The position numbers and the translations under genes were made by a program. The notes beneath the pieces are model-generated. The model was not told the DNA's origin and did no database searches. It saw only the letters and a program-made list of their open reading frames with translations. Of a stretch of 64,000 nucleotides of DNA, positions 20,158 through 32,988 are shown in pieces. The stretch lies in contig JABMNH010000014.1 of the NCBI GenBank assembly GCA_013205245.1, forward strand, positions 1 to 64,000. The letters run 5' to 3'. Numbering within the stretch: position 1 is the first letter of the stretch; each line of letters starts with the position of its first letter. This DNA is from Flavobacteriales bacterium. Its GTDB lineage: Bacteria > Bacteroidota > Bacteroidia > Flavobacteriales > Flavobacteriaceae.

Positions 20158-21855
20158 ATGTATAAAAAAGGCCTCTTTATATTACTTCTCATTGTTATTT
20201 GCAATGCATATTCACAACAAGAATATCCAAAAAATTATTTTGAAAAACCATTAAATATCCCTTTTATTCTTGCTGGCACTTTTGGCGAATTGCGCAGCAA
20301 TCATTTTCATTCTGGCATAGATATAAAAACAAAAAACCATGAAGGGCTTCCTGTTAAAGCTATAGCCGACGGCTATATTTCTAGAATTAAAATTGGCTGG
20401 TGGGGTTATGGAAAAGCTATTTATATAACACACCCAAATGGCTTTACAAGTGTGTATGCCCATTTAAAAAAATTCGCTCCAAAAATTGAAGCGTACGTCA
20501 AAAAAAATCAATATAAAAAACAGTCTTTTGAGATTCAGTTGTTTCCTAAAAAAGAAGATTTTCTTTTAAAAAAAGGCAATCTTATTGCTTATTCTGGAAA
20601 CACTGGCGGCTCAACTGGACCTCATTTACATTTTGAAATTAGAAATACTCAAACCGAGGAACCCATCAACCCGATGTTATTTAGCTATAACATTCCTGAT
20701 ACTAAAAAACCAGTTATTTCAAAACTTATGGCCTATCCGTTAAACGATACTTCACAAGTTAACCAGTCAAATTTACCTGTCGAAATTCAATTTAAACGCT
20801 TGAATAATGGCAATTATATGGCTGATAATATAACTGCTTATGGCAACATTGGTTTCGGCATAAAAACCTTCGACCGACAAGATGCTGCTTTTAACAGAAA
20901 TGGCATTTACGATTTATCGCTTAAGCAAAACGGCCATTTAAAATACCATCATACATTAGAAAAATTTTCTTTCGACAATACGAAGTACATAAATCTATTT
21001 ATGGATTATAAAGCTTATTTTTCTGATCAACAAGCCATTCAAAAATGTTTTATAGAAGAAAAAAATAAACTCAATATTTACAATAAATCATTGGGTGATG
21101 GGCAACTTGAAATTTTGGATAGTTTGAATTATAGCATCACCATTTTATCTAAAGACTTTAAAAATAATACAGCTCAAATTTTAATCCCCGTTGGAGGCCA
21201 AAAGGACAGCATTTTAGTAAAAAAACAAGCTATTAAAACTGATTATTTTATAGATAACAATTTGTCTAATAAATTTGATTTGAATAACGTAAATGTTACC
21301 TTCCCTAAAAACACATTTTACACCGATTTTTATTTAGACTTTAAAGTTAATCAAGACACTGCTTTTGTAGGATCAAATACACGCCCTTTAGATAAAAATT
21401 ATACCTTGACTTTTATTACAGATTCTCTAAAAATTGCAGATAAATCGAAATTATATATCGCCCAAATTGTCAAAAATAAATACACAAATTATCAAGCTAC
21501 GCGTTATAAAGAAAATGAAATATACACTTCAATAAATACTTTAGGTACTTATGCCCTTAAACAAGATACCATAAAACCGACCATAGAACTTGTCAATTTT
21601 AAAAACAAACAATGGCTCACAAAATATAGTTTTTTAAAAATTAAAATTACCGATAAAGATTCTGGTATTAAAAATTACAAAGCAACCATAGATGGCGTTT
21701 GGGTTTTGTTTGAATACGATGCTAAAAAAGATCTTTTAACATATAATTTTTCTGATAAAAAATTCAAATCCGCAAAACATCAACTTAAATTAAGCGTTAC
21801 CGATAATGTAGATAATACTAAAGTGTATATTGCAACGTTTTTTAGAAAAAAATAA
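20158..21855 (+). CDS. M23 family metallopeptidase
   Basis: RSNHFHSGIDIKT, VYAHLKKF, GGSTGPHLHFEIRNT (LytM/M23 motifs); signal peptide. Confidence 0.92.
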   Translation: MYKKGLFILLLIVICNAYSQQEYPKNYFEKPLNIPFILAGTFGELRSNHFHSGIDIKTKNHEGLPVKAIADGYISRIKIGWWGYGKAIYITHPNGFTSVYAHLKKFAPKIEAYVKKNQYKKQSFEIQLFPKKEDFLLKKGNLIAYSGNTGGSTGPHLHFEIRNTQTEEPINPMLFSYNIPDTKKPVISKLMAYPLNDTSQVNQSNLPVEIQFKRLNNGNYMADNITAYGNIGFGIKTFDRQDAAFNRNGIYDLSLKQNGHLKYHHTLEKFSFDNTKYINLFMDYKAYFSDQQAIQKCFIEEKNKLNIYNKSLGDGQLEILDSLNYSITILSKDFKNNTAQILIPVGGQKDSILVKKQAIKTDYFIDNNLSNKFDLNNVNVTFPKNTFYTDFYLDFKVNQDTAFVGSNTRPLDKNYTLTFITDSLKIADKSKLYIAQIVKNKYTNYQATRYKENEIYTSINTLGTYALKQDTIKPTIELVNFKNKQWLTKYSFLKIKITDKDSGIKNYKATIDGVWVLFEYDAKKDLLTYNFSDKKFKSAKHQLKLSVTDNVDNTKVYIATFFRKK

Positions 21856-21864
21856 ACCCATAAT

Positions 21865-24321
21865 TTGAAATCACTCTTTTTCACACTCTTCCTATTTTCT
21901 ATTTCAATCTTTATTGGCAATGCACAAACAGCATCCGTTAAGGGGAAAGTAACCGATAATAATGGCGTTGCTATTGAAGGCGTCGCCGTTAGCTACGGAA
22001 AGAGGGGCACAATAACAGATAGAATTGGTTTTTACAATATAAAAATTCCAGAAAACACCCTATTTACTTTAACATTTAGCCATGTTGCTTATGTAAGTGT
22101 AAAAAAACGCGTCAAAGTACTACACAATAGAACAGTTGTATTTTCTCCAAAAATGCAGTTAAAAACAGAGAAAATTGATGCCATCACTATAAAAAATAAC
22201 AAAAAAGAAGCCCAAGGCATTACCAAAATAAAAAGTAAAAATGTACGTATTATTCCTGGTGCAAATGCTGGTGTAGAAAATATTTTAAAAACACTGCCAG
22301 GTGTAAATTCAAGCAACGAATTAAGCACACAATACAATGTGCGTGGCGGTAATTTTGACGAAAATCTGGTTTATGTTAACGGCATTGAAGTTTATCGCCC
22401 ATTTTTAATCAGGTCAGGAAAACAAGAAGGACTTAGTTTTGTAAATCCGTTTTTAACACAAAATATCAACTTTTCTGCGGGTGGTTTTCAGGCCAAATAT
22501 GGCGATAAAATGTCGTCTGTTTTAGATATAACGTATAAAATTCCTAAACGATTTGGCTTAAACGTAAACGGTAGTTTTTTAGGAGCCAACCTTACCTACG
22601 AAGACATTCTCTACAATAATAGAATAAGTGCCTTAGTGGGTTTGCGTTACAGAAATAACAGTTTATTGGTTAATAGTGGTGAAAGCAATGGCAATTTTAA
22701 ACCCAATTTTACCGATTTGCAATCGTATTTTAGTTTCTTAGCTACTAATAAATTGACGATTGATTTTCTTGGTAATTTAAGCCTTAACAATTATATAGAC
22801 GAACCCGTTACACGAATTTCTAACTTTGGCACTATAGCAAATCCTGTGGCGTTAATTGTAAATTACGAAGGCAAAGAAAAAGACAAGTATCTTACAGTTT
22901 TTGGCGCTTTAAAAAGCACATATAAATATAATGATGATTTAACTTTTAATTTAACAGCATCTGCTTACAACACACAAGAAGAAGAACATTTCGACACTTT
23001 TGCTTTTTATAGCTTAGGCGATGTGAATGCCGATTTTGGTTCAGATAATTTTGGTGATGTAGAAAATTCTGTGGCAATAGGCTCTCAATTAAATCATGCC
23101 AGAAACGATTTAGACGCCTTAATTAGCACAGCAGAAATTAAAGGCAGTTACTTAAAGGACAACACCCATATTGAAGCGGGAATTAAATACCAACACGAAG
23201 ATATTAAAGACCGCCTTATTGAATGGGAAGTTATAGATTCGGCAGGTTTTTCTATAAGACCGCCTCATTTTGTACCAAGAAATGACCAACCTTATTTACC
23301 TTACACAGGACCTATTGTACCATTTAACGGTGTTAGAGCTACCAATAAAATTCAGATTAACCGATTTATGGGTTTTGCCCAATACAGCAAAATTGATTAT
23401 ATAAACGATACTAAAGTATGGTATAACTTTGGTGTGAGAGCGCAACACTGGCAGGTTAATGGCACTGGCATCGATTCAAAAAGCCACACCATTATTAGTC
23501 CGAGAGCCCAATTTGCAATAAAACCAAACTGGGATAAAGACATGCTCTTTAGAATTGCGGCAGGCGTCTATCAACAACCGCCATTTTACAGAGAATTACG
23601 TGATTCTTTAGGTGCTGTTCATCCAGAATTGGAAGCTCAAAAATCTTTTCATATTGTTTTAGGAAACGAGTACAGTTATAAAATGTGGGGCAGACCGTTT
23701 AAACTTGTAACCGAACTTTATTATAAAAATCTGACCAATGTTAATCCGTTTACGGTAGAAAATGTGCGCATCCGCTACAGCGCAAAAAATAACGCTACAG
23801 CTTATGCAACGGGTCTAGACATCAGATTAAATGGCGAATTTGTACCCGGAACAGAATCTTGGGTAAGTTTTGGTTATTTGAGTACAAAAGAAAATATTGA
23901 CGGCCGCGGATTTATTGCCAGACCAACCGACCAGCGCTTAAAATTTGCGGTGCTTTTTCAAGATTATGTCCCTAATTACCCAAATCTTAAAATGTATATG
24001 AATTTGGTTTATAATACAGGTGTTCCGGGTGGTTCTCCTGCTTTTGCCGATCCTTATCTTTTTCAAAATCGTTTGCCGGATTACAAACGTGCCGATATTG
24101 GTATTTCGTATATTTTGGTTGATGGAACAAAACCATCGCGTAGTTTTAGAAATTTACGTGCCAAACAATTTTCAGTTGGATTCGAAATTTTTAATCTCTT
24201 TGATGTTCAGAACACCATTTCTAATACTTGGGTAAGAGATGCCTCTTCAAAATTATCTTTTGCAGTACCCAATCGACTAACTGGACGTGTGTTTAATATA
24301 AAAATGGATATTACATTTTAA
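21865..24321 (+). CDS. TonB-dependent receptor with carboxypeptidase-regulatory-like domain
   Basis: SVKGKVTDNNGVAIEGVAV, YNVRGGNFDENLVYVNGIEVYRP plug motif, C-terminal barrel ending NIKMDITF; TTG start. Confidence 0.9.
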   Translation: MKSLFFTLFLFSISIFIGNAQTASVKGKVTDNNGVAIEGVAVSYGKRGTITDRIGFYNIKIPENTLFTLTFSHVAYVSVKKRVKVLHNRTVVFSPKMQLKTEKIDAITIKNNKKEAQGITKIKSKNVRIIPGANAGVENILKTLPGVNSSNELSTQYNVRGGNFDENLVYVNGIEVYRPFLIRSGKQEGLSFVNPFLTQNINFSAGGFQAKYGDKMSSVLDITYKIPKRFGLNVNGSFLGANLTYEDILYNNRISALVGLRYRNNSLLVNSGESNGNFKPNFTDLQSYFSFLATNKLTIDFLGNLSLNNYIDEPVTRISNFGTIANPVALIVNYEGKEKDKYLTVFGALKSTYKYNDDLTFNLTASAYNTQEEEHFDTFAFYSLGDVNADFGSDNFGDVENSVAIGSQLNHARNDLDALISTAEIKGSYLKDNTHIEAGIKYQHEDIKDRLIEWEVIDSAGFSIRPPHFVPRNDQPYLPYTGPIVPFNGVRATNKIQINRFMGFAQYSKIDYINDTKVWYNFGVRAQHWQVNGTGIDSKSHTIISPRAQFAIKPNWDKDMLFRIAAGVYQQPPFYRELRDSLGAVHPELEAQKSFHIVLGNEYSYKMWGRPFKLVTELYYKNLTNVNPFTVENVRIRYSAKNNATAYATGLDIRLNGEFVPGTESWVSFGYLSTKENIDGRGFIARPTDQRLKFAVLFQDYVPNYPNLKMYMNLVYNTGVPGGSPAFADPYLFQNRLPDYKRADIGISYILVDGTKPSRSFRNLRAKQFSVGFEIFNLFDVQNTISNTWVRDASSKLSFAVPNRLTGRVFNIKMDITF

Positions 24322-24367
24322 ACCTTTTTGTACTTTAGTGGTCTAATACCAAACTAGAATCAAAATA

Positions 24368-24910
24368 GTGGATAGCGAAAAGCAGCTTATAACACAATTA
24401 CAAAATACCCAAACACAAGATAAAGCCTTTAGAACTTTAATGGGTTTATATAAAGAACGCTTGTATTGGCATATTCGTAATATCGTAAAATCGCATAATG
24501 ATGCTGATGATGTGTTGCAAAATGCCTTTATAAAAGTTTATAGAAATATCAGTAATTTTAAGGGAGATAGCAAGTTATATTCTTGGATGTATCGCATTGC
24601 GACAAACGAATCGATTACACATTTAAACAAAAAAGCAAAACAGCAACAAGTAAGTGTAGAAGATGTACAGATTCAGTTGGCTGCCAGTTTGCACGCCGAT
24701 AATTATTTTAGTGGCGATGAAATACAAGAAAAATTACAAAAAGCCTTGGTTTTATTACCAACAAAACAGCAATTGGTTTTTAATATGAAGTATTTTGATA
24801 ACATGAAATATGATGATATTTCGGATGTTTTAGGCACTTCGGTAGGTGCTTTAAAAGCCTCTTATCACCATGCTGTGAAAAAAATAGAACATTATTTAAC
24901 AAACTCTTAA
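24368..24910 (+). CDS. ECF-type RNA polymerase sigma factor
   Basis: SHNDADDVLQNAFIKVYRNISNFKGDSKLYSWMYRIATNESITHLNKK (region 2), KYDDISDVLGTSVGALKASYHHAVKKIE (region 4); GTG start. Confidence 0.92.
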   Translation: MDSEKQLITQLQNTQTQDKAFRTLMGLYKERLYWHIRNIVKSHNDADDVLQNAFIKVYRNISNFKGDSKLYSWMYRIATNESITHLNKKAKQQQVSVEDVQIQLAASLHADNYFSGDEIQEKLQKALVLLPTKQQLVFNMKYFDNMKYDDISDVLGTSVGALKASYHHAVKKIEHYLTNS

Positions 24911-24944
24911 ACCTTTTTGAATAAAAAATGTCTAAAAAGATAGA

Positions 24945-25448
24945 ATGAAAAACGCTAAAAAACATATTGATATAGAAGCCTTAAATTATAAGAATGCTGG
25001 CTTTAGTACTCCCAAAAATTATTTTGAGGGCATTGAAACAAAGGTTTTTGCTAAAATTAATTCGGATATTCCAGATAATTATTTTGATTCTATTGAAGAC
25101 AAAGTCTTTGCAAAATTAGCATCTGAAAAACAGACCGTAAAAGTCATTTCTTTCAAATCACGCATTGTAAAACGTTTTATACCGATACTTGCCGCAGCAT
25201 CTTTAGTCTTATTTATCGGATTAAATTTTTTAAACAAATCTGAAACAACAACTTTCGATTCTCTTGAAATAAGTGATATCAGTACGTGGCTAGATTCAGA
25301 AAATAATATAACTCACACTTATGCTTTAGGTGCTTTATTAGATACAGATGACATCACAACACTATCAAATACAAGCACTTTAGAAGATATACAGCTTTTA
25401 AACTATTTAGATAACATCAATTTAGAAGACCTCAATTTAAACAATTAA
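24945..25448 (+). CDS. Putative membrane anti-sigma-like protein with a duplicated N-terminal motif
   Basis: Directly downstream of the ECF sigma; one TM segment (FIPILAAASLVLFIGLNFL); motif repeat TPKNYFEGIETKVFAKI / IPDNYFDSIEDKVFAKL. Confidence 0.6.
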   Translation: MKNAKKHIDIEALNYKNAGFSTPKNYFEGIETKVFAKINSDIPDNYFDSIEDKVFAKLASEKQTVKVISFKSRIVKRFIPILAAASLVLFIGLNFLNKSETTTFDSLEISDISTWLDSENNITHTYALGALLDTDDITTLSNTSTLEDIQLLNYLDNINLEDLNLNN

Positions 25449-25451
25449 GTC

Positions 25452-25946
25452 ATGAAAAAAACACTACTCTTATTAATCACTTTAGTACTTGTGGCATCAA
25501 GTATTAAAGCACAGCACAGACCTCCTGGATTTAAAAATAATGATAAAATTAAAGCCTTAAAAACGGGCTATATTACCGATGCTTTAAATTTAACATCAAA
25601 AGAAGCAGAAAAATTTTGGCCCATTTATAACGTTTACGACAAAAAAATTATGGATTTGCGTTTTGAAAAATCTCGCGAACTAAGAGATAAAATTAAAACC
25701 CGTGAAGATTTTGATGCCTTAAAAGAAAAAGAGGCCGAACAGCTTTTAAATGATTTTATAAATATTGAAAAAGATATTCTTGCCGCCAAAAACGATTTAA
25801 ACAAACAGTTACTAAAGGTTATTTCTGCTAAAAAAATATTAAAACTCTATAAAGCAGAAGACGATTTTAACAGACGTTTATTACAACGCTTGCAAGGCAG
25901 GAAAGGCCCAAATCAACGACAAGGACAAGGCCCTGGCAGAAATTAA
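25452..25946 (+). CDS. Secreted Spy/CpxP-like hypothetical protein
   Basis: Signal peptide; helical LTSKEAEKFWPIYNVYDKKIMDLR...; basic Gln/Gly tail; third gene of the sigma operon. Confidence 0.6.
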   Translation: MKKTLLLLITLVLVASSIKAQHRPPGFKNNDKIKALKTGYITDALNLTSKEAEKFWPIYNVYDKKIMDLRFEKSRELRDKIKTREDFDALKEKEAEQLLNDFINIEKDILAAKNDLNKQLLKVISAKKILKLYKAEDDFNRRLLQRLQGRKGPNQRQGQGPGRN

Positions 25947-25973
25947 TCTTTTCCAGATTATCCTATAAAAATA

Positions 25974-26001
25974 AACCACGCTTTAAGGCGTGGCTTTATT
26001 T

Positions 26002-26004
<3 letters not shown>
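25974..26004. terminator. Bidirectional rho-independent terminator
   Basis: AATAAACCACGCTTTAAGGCGTGGCTTTATTTTTATT between convergent genes. Confidence 0.75.
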
Positions 26005-27681
<1,677 letters not shown>

Positions 27682-27789
27682 CTAATTATTTTTATGTTAC
27701 ATAATTTAACAGCACGTTAACAATTAAAACGGGCTATAAGCTTAATTTTGTAGCTAGTCAAGTTTTTAAACGCTTGCTAAAAATATTTA

Positions 27790-29205
27790 ATGACAAATTA
27801 TTTAAAAATATTGTTTCTTGGCACCATTGTGGGTCTGATTTCTTTTGGATGTGATCATTCAAGGGCTGATGATACCCTCTCTTATTTTGGTGGTCAGATT
27901 GTAAATCCTAAATCTACAAAGGTCTATTTTTTAAAAAATGATAAATATTTAGATTCTTGCATCTTAAATAAGCACAATAACTTTTCATTCGAATTTAAAA
28001 ACTTAGCCTCTGGTTTATATACCTTTAGCCATGGTAATGAATATCAATATGTCTTTTTTAAAAAAAGTGATAGTATAATTATTCGCTTAAATACGTGGGA
28101 TTTTGACGAATCTCTTGTTTTTAGTGGCAAAGGTGCCGAACGTAATAATTTTTTAATTAATTTATTATTGACGAATGAAAAAGAAGAAATTTTATTCAAT
28201 CCTTATTATAAACTTCAGTCTAAAGAATTTGAAGTCAAAATAGATTCTGTACTTCAATTAAAAACAACTTTGTTTAAACAATTTGAAACAAATACAAAAG
28301 AAACATCTGCCTATTTTAATAAATTAGTCAATGTTGCCATTAGCTACCCTCTTTACAGAAAAAAAGAAAATTATACGCATTATCACAAACGCCTATTAAA
28401 ATCTGATAACTTTCCCGAAACCAATGCTTCTTTTTACGCTTATAGAAAGAATTTAAATTTAAACGATAGCAGTTTGGTGTATTTTTTCCCCTATAGAAAT
28501 TATATCAATAGTTTTCTTCATCACAATGCCTACGAAAAAAAATACGCGAACCCTGAAACCAATATTGCTTTAAATATTATTGAAAATACAGTTGAAACTA
28601 TTCACGAGAAAGAACTTAAAAATTTCTTTTTATATACAATTATTTCTGAAAGTTTTTTCAAGCACAATATCACCTATAATCTTTCTGATAATCAAAGACA
28701 ACAAGCGCTCGATTTATTTTACAAAAACTGTACTGATGCAGAAATGCTTACCGAAGTAAAACAATTGGCCTTTGATTTTGGAAATATAAAAAAAGGGACA
28801 AAATTATTTGATTTTAATGTTATTAATACTGGTGGTGAAATTTTAGAATCCTCAACTATTTTAAATAATAAGAAAACCGTCTTGTATTTTTGGTCAAAAA
28901 AATTAATCAATGTCAACAACCTTTCAAGAAGGGTTTTGTATTTACATAGAAAATATCCTGGTTTAAATTTTGTGGGTATTAATATTGATGACTCAAAAGA
29001 GACCTGGTTAAAATCTGTCATTTTTAAAAATTCAACTTCAAAAAATCAGTTTCAACTAGCAGAGAAATGTGTGATGCGTAATTTTATTACAGCTAAGACA
29101 CCCCGCATCATATTATTAAACAATAATTCTATTGTAAAAAATGGCTTTACTGTCTTTTGGGCAGAAGATTTTAACAAGCAATTAGAGGCATTACAAAAAA
29201 ACTGA
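27790..29205 (+). CDS. Lipoprotein with C-terminal thioredoxin-like fold, apparently lacking CxxC
   Basis: Lipobox-like GLISFGC; C-terminal KKTVLYFWSKKLINVNNLSRR...GLNFVGINIDD resembles TlpA/ResA folds without the catalytic cysteines. Confidence 0.6.
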   Translation: MTNYLKILFLGTIVGLISFGCDHSRADDTLSYFGGQIVNPKSTKVYFLKNDKYLDSCILNKHNNFSFEFKNLASGLYTFSHGNEYQYVFFKKSDSIIIRLNTWDFDESLVFSGKGAERNNFLINLLLTNEKEEILFNPYYKLQSKEFEVKIDSVLQLKTTLFKQFETNTKETSAYFNKLVNVAISYPLYRKKENYTHYHKRLLKSDNFPETNASFYAYRKNLNLNDSSLVYFFPYRNYINSFLHHNAYEKKYANPETNIALNIIENTVETIHEKELKNFFLYTIISESFFKHNITYNLSDNQRQQALDLFYKNCTDAEMLTEVKQLAFDFGNIKKGTKLFDFNVINTGGEILESSTILNNKKTVLYFWSKKLINVNNLSRRVLYLHRKYPGLNFVGINIDDSKETWLKSVIFKNSTSKNQFQLAEKCVMRNFITAKTPRIILLNNNSIVKNGFTVFWAEDFNKQLEALQKN

Positions 29206-29234
29206 TTTTAACCTCTTTAACAAAAAATTAAACC

Positions 29235-29242
29235 TACCTTTG
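29235..29242 (+). promoter_or_regulatory. Bacteroidetes-type -7 element (TACCTTTG) upstream of the DEAD-box helicase gene
   Basis: TACCTTTGC 38 bp before the ATG. Confidence 0.55.
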
Positions 29243-29279
29243 CAACCTTTTAAAAAAGAGGTTAAATACATATTATATA

Positions 29280-31013
29280 ATGACTACATTTTCTGATCTT
29301 GGCTTACAAGACGACGTATTAAAAGCACTAACAGACTTAGGCTTTACTACACCAACACCAATCCAATTAAAAGCAATTCCGCATTTATTATCTTCAAAAC
29401 AAGATTTAAAAGCTTTTGCACAAACTGGTACTGGTAAAACAGCTGCATTTAGTTTGCCAATTATTAATCAAGTTGATATAAAACTGACAAAAACACAGGC
29501 CATAATTTTATCGCCTACAAGAGAATTAGCCATTCAGATTGCAAATAACATCAATGAATTTACAAAATACTTACCGAATTTAAAAACAGTTGCTGTTTAT
29601 GGTGGGGCTAATATTGACCTTCAAGTTAGAGGTTTAAGAAAAGGTGCACAAATAGTTGTAGGAACGCCTGGGCGTACTGTAGATTTAATTAAAAGACGTG
29701 TATTAAATTTAGAAACCATTAAATGGGTTGTTTTAGATGAAGCCGATGAAATGCTAAACATGGGCTTTAAAGATGAATTAGACCGCATCTTAGAAGCAAC
29801 ACCATCCGATAAGCAAACCCTTTTATTTTCGGCTACTTTCCCTAAAGAAGTAGATGCCATTGCCAGAAATTACATGAATAATTCCTTCGAAATTTCGGCT
29901 GGCAATAAAAATATAAGTACCGTAAATGTAAAACATCATGCTTACATTGTAGAAGAAAAAAACAGATATTCTGCGCTTAAAAGGATAACGGATTTTAATC
30001 CAGATATTTATGGTATTGTTTTTTGCAGAACGCGCGAAGAAACTAAAACTGTAGCCGAAAAACTTATTGCTGATGGTTATAGTGCCGATGCTTTACATGG
30101 CGATTTATCGCAACAACAACGCGATATGGTGATGCAAAAATTTAGAACAAAGCATTTACAATTGCTTATCGCTACAGATGTTGCCGCTAGAGGTTTAGAT
30201 GTTACTGATTTAACGCATGTAATTAACTATAAAATTCCAGATCAATACGAAGCTTATACACACAGAAGTGGACGTACAGGACGTGCCGGAAAAGAAGGTA
30301 TTTCTATAGTTATAGTTAACGGTAGAGAACGCAGTAAATTAAAATCTATAGAGCGCTTAATTTCAAAAACTTTTGAAGTTAAGACAATACCTAGCAGTAA
30401 AGATATTTGTGGAAACCAATTAATTAATCTTATAAATAAGGTTAAAGATGTTGATGTTAACGAAAGTGAAATTGAATCTTTCTTACCTAATATTTACAGC
30501 GAATTAGAATATTTAAGTCGCGAGGAACTTATTAAACGTTTTGTTTCTGTAGAGTTTAACCGCTTTTTATCTTATTACGAAAATGCTAAAGATATTAATG
30601 GAGATGCAAGTAAATCTGTTAAGAGAAAAGACGATGATAGTTATTCTCGTTACTACATAAACATTGGCCAGTTAGACGATTTAAACCCTGGTTCACTTAT
30701 TGGCATTATCAATAAAAATTTAAAACAAAGCAATTTTGGTATCGGACAAATTGAAATTTTAAAAAGTTTCTCTTTCTTTGAAATTGAAAAAAGTATTAGT
30801 GATTCTGATGTTGTTGAAGCTTTAAATAATAAAGATTTTAATAACAGAAAAATTAGCGTAGAGCTCACAACCAAACCAAAACAAAATTCTACCAGAGACA
30901 GAGGTGATAGACGCTCTAAATTTAAAGGTTCTAAACCCGATAAATCATCAGGTTTTAAACATGATCGATCTTCAGGGTTTAACAAACGAAAAAGTTCTTC
31001 TTCTAGAAGGTAA
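29280..31013 (+). CDS. DEAD/DEAH-box RNA helicase (DeaD/DbpA-like with C-terminal RNA-binding domain)
   Basis: AQTGTGKTAAF, PTRELAIQI, DEADEML, SATFP, HRSGRTGRAG; basic Ser/Arg-rich tail. Confidence 0.95.
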   Translation: MTTFSDLGLQDDVLKALTDLGFTTPTPIQLKAIPHLLSSKQDLKAFAQTGTGKTAAFSLPIINQVDIKLTKTQAIILSPTRELAIQIANNINEFTKYLPNLKTVAVYGGANIDLQVRGLRKGAQIVVGTPGRTVDLIKRRVLNLETIKWVVLDEADEMLNMGFKDELDRILEATPSDKQTLLFSATFPKEVDAIARNYMNNSFEISAGNKNISTVNVKHHAYIVEEKNRYSALKRITDFNPDIYGIVFCRTREETKTVAEKLIADGYSADALHGDLSQQQRDMVMQKFRTKHLQLLIATDVAARGLDVTDLTHVINYKIPDQYEAYTHRSGRTGRAGKEGISIVIVNGRERSKLKSIERLISKTFEVKTIPSSKDICGNQLINLINKVKDVDVNESEIESFLPNIYSELEYLSREELIKRFVSVEFNRFLSYYENAKDINGDASKSVKRKDDDSYSRYYINIGQLDDLNPGSLIGIINKNLKQSNFGIGQIEILKSFSFFEIEKSISDSDVVEALNNKDFNNRKISVELTTKPKQNSTRDRGDRRSKFKGSKPDKSSGFKHDRSSGFNKRKSSSSRR

Positions 31014-31021
31014 TTACACTT

Positions 31022-31882
31022 TTAATAGTTTAGAAAAACTTTTTGTGCCTCATTATAAACAGCTTCAAACTTAGTCTGATTTATATTGGTAGCTATCTTT
31101 TGTTGGCCAAAATAATTTACCATTTGTTCGGTTGGCATATTGCCTGTAAGTTCATCTGTTGCCATAGGGCAACCACCAAAACCTAATAGCGCACCATCAA
31201 ATCGGCGGCAGCCAGATGTGTAAGCCGCCTCAATTTTATCTTGCCATGTTGTTGGTGTGGTGTGCAAATGTGCCCCAAATTCAATTTTAGGATACAACGG
31301 AATTAAATTTTTAAAAAGATATGAAATAGTCTTAGCATCTGAAGTGCCTATAGTATCAGACAGAGATAATATTTTAACACCCATATTGGCGAGTTTATCT
31401 GTCCATTTAGCAACAATATCAACATTCCACGGATCACCATAAGGATTTCCAAATCCCATAGAAAGATACGCCACAACTTCTTTATTTGTTTTTGTTGCAA
31501 TAGATAAGATGCTTTCCAAAATTTTCAAAGACTCAATTCTTGTTTTACTAGTATTCCGCATTTGAAAATTTTCTGAAATAGAAAAAGGATAGCCTAAAAA
31601 ATCAATTTCATCAAAACAAGAAGCTTCTTGAGCCCCACGCACATTGGCCACAATGGCTAATAATTTACTTGAAGTTTTTGTTAAATCTAATTTAGATAGT
31701 ACAGCCGCCGTATCTCGCATTTGCGGAATCGCTTTAGGCGATACAAAACTGCCAAAATCTATGGTATCAAAACCAATTTGTAAAAGCTTGTTAATATAGT
31801 TTGCCTTTACAGATGTATCTATAAAGGACTTTATGCCTTGCATGGCATCTCTAGGACATTCTATTAACTTAACGGATTTCAT
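31022..31882 (-). CDS. Hydroxymethylglutaryl-CoA lyase-like protein
   Basis: ECPRDAMQGIKSFI, LSLSDTIGTSDAKTI, GCRRFDGALLGFGGCPMATDELTGNMPTEQMV, the HMG-CoA lyase signature. Confidence 0.9.
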   Translation of the reverse strand: MKSVKLIECPRDAMQGIKSFIDTSVKANYINKLLQIGFDTIDFGSFVSPKAIPQMRDTAAVLSKLDLTKTSSKLLAIVANVRGAQEASCFDEIDFLGYPFSISENFQMRNTSKTRIESLKILESILSIATKTNKEVVAYLSMGFGNPYGDPWNVDIVAKWTDKLANMGVKILSLSDTIGTSDAKTISYLFKNLIPLYPKIEFGAHLHTTPTTWQDKIEAAYTSGCRRFDGALLGFGGCPMATDELTGNMPTEQMVNYFGQQKIATNINQTKFEAVYNEAQKVFLNY

Positions 31883-31924
31883 AAAAGCAGTTCAAATATA
31901 CAAAGAACCACGTTCATATAAGGC

Positions 31925-31958
31925 AAAAAAAAAATCCTGCAAAAGCAGGATTTTTTTC
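31925..31958. terminator. Rho-independent terminator downstream of gap
   Basis: AAAAAAAAATCCTGCAAAAGCAGGATTTTTTT. Confidence 0.85.
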
Positions 31959-31973
31959 TTTAACTAACAAATA

Positions 31974-32981
<1,008 letters not shown>

Positions 32982-32988
32982 TTAAATT

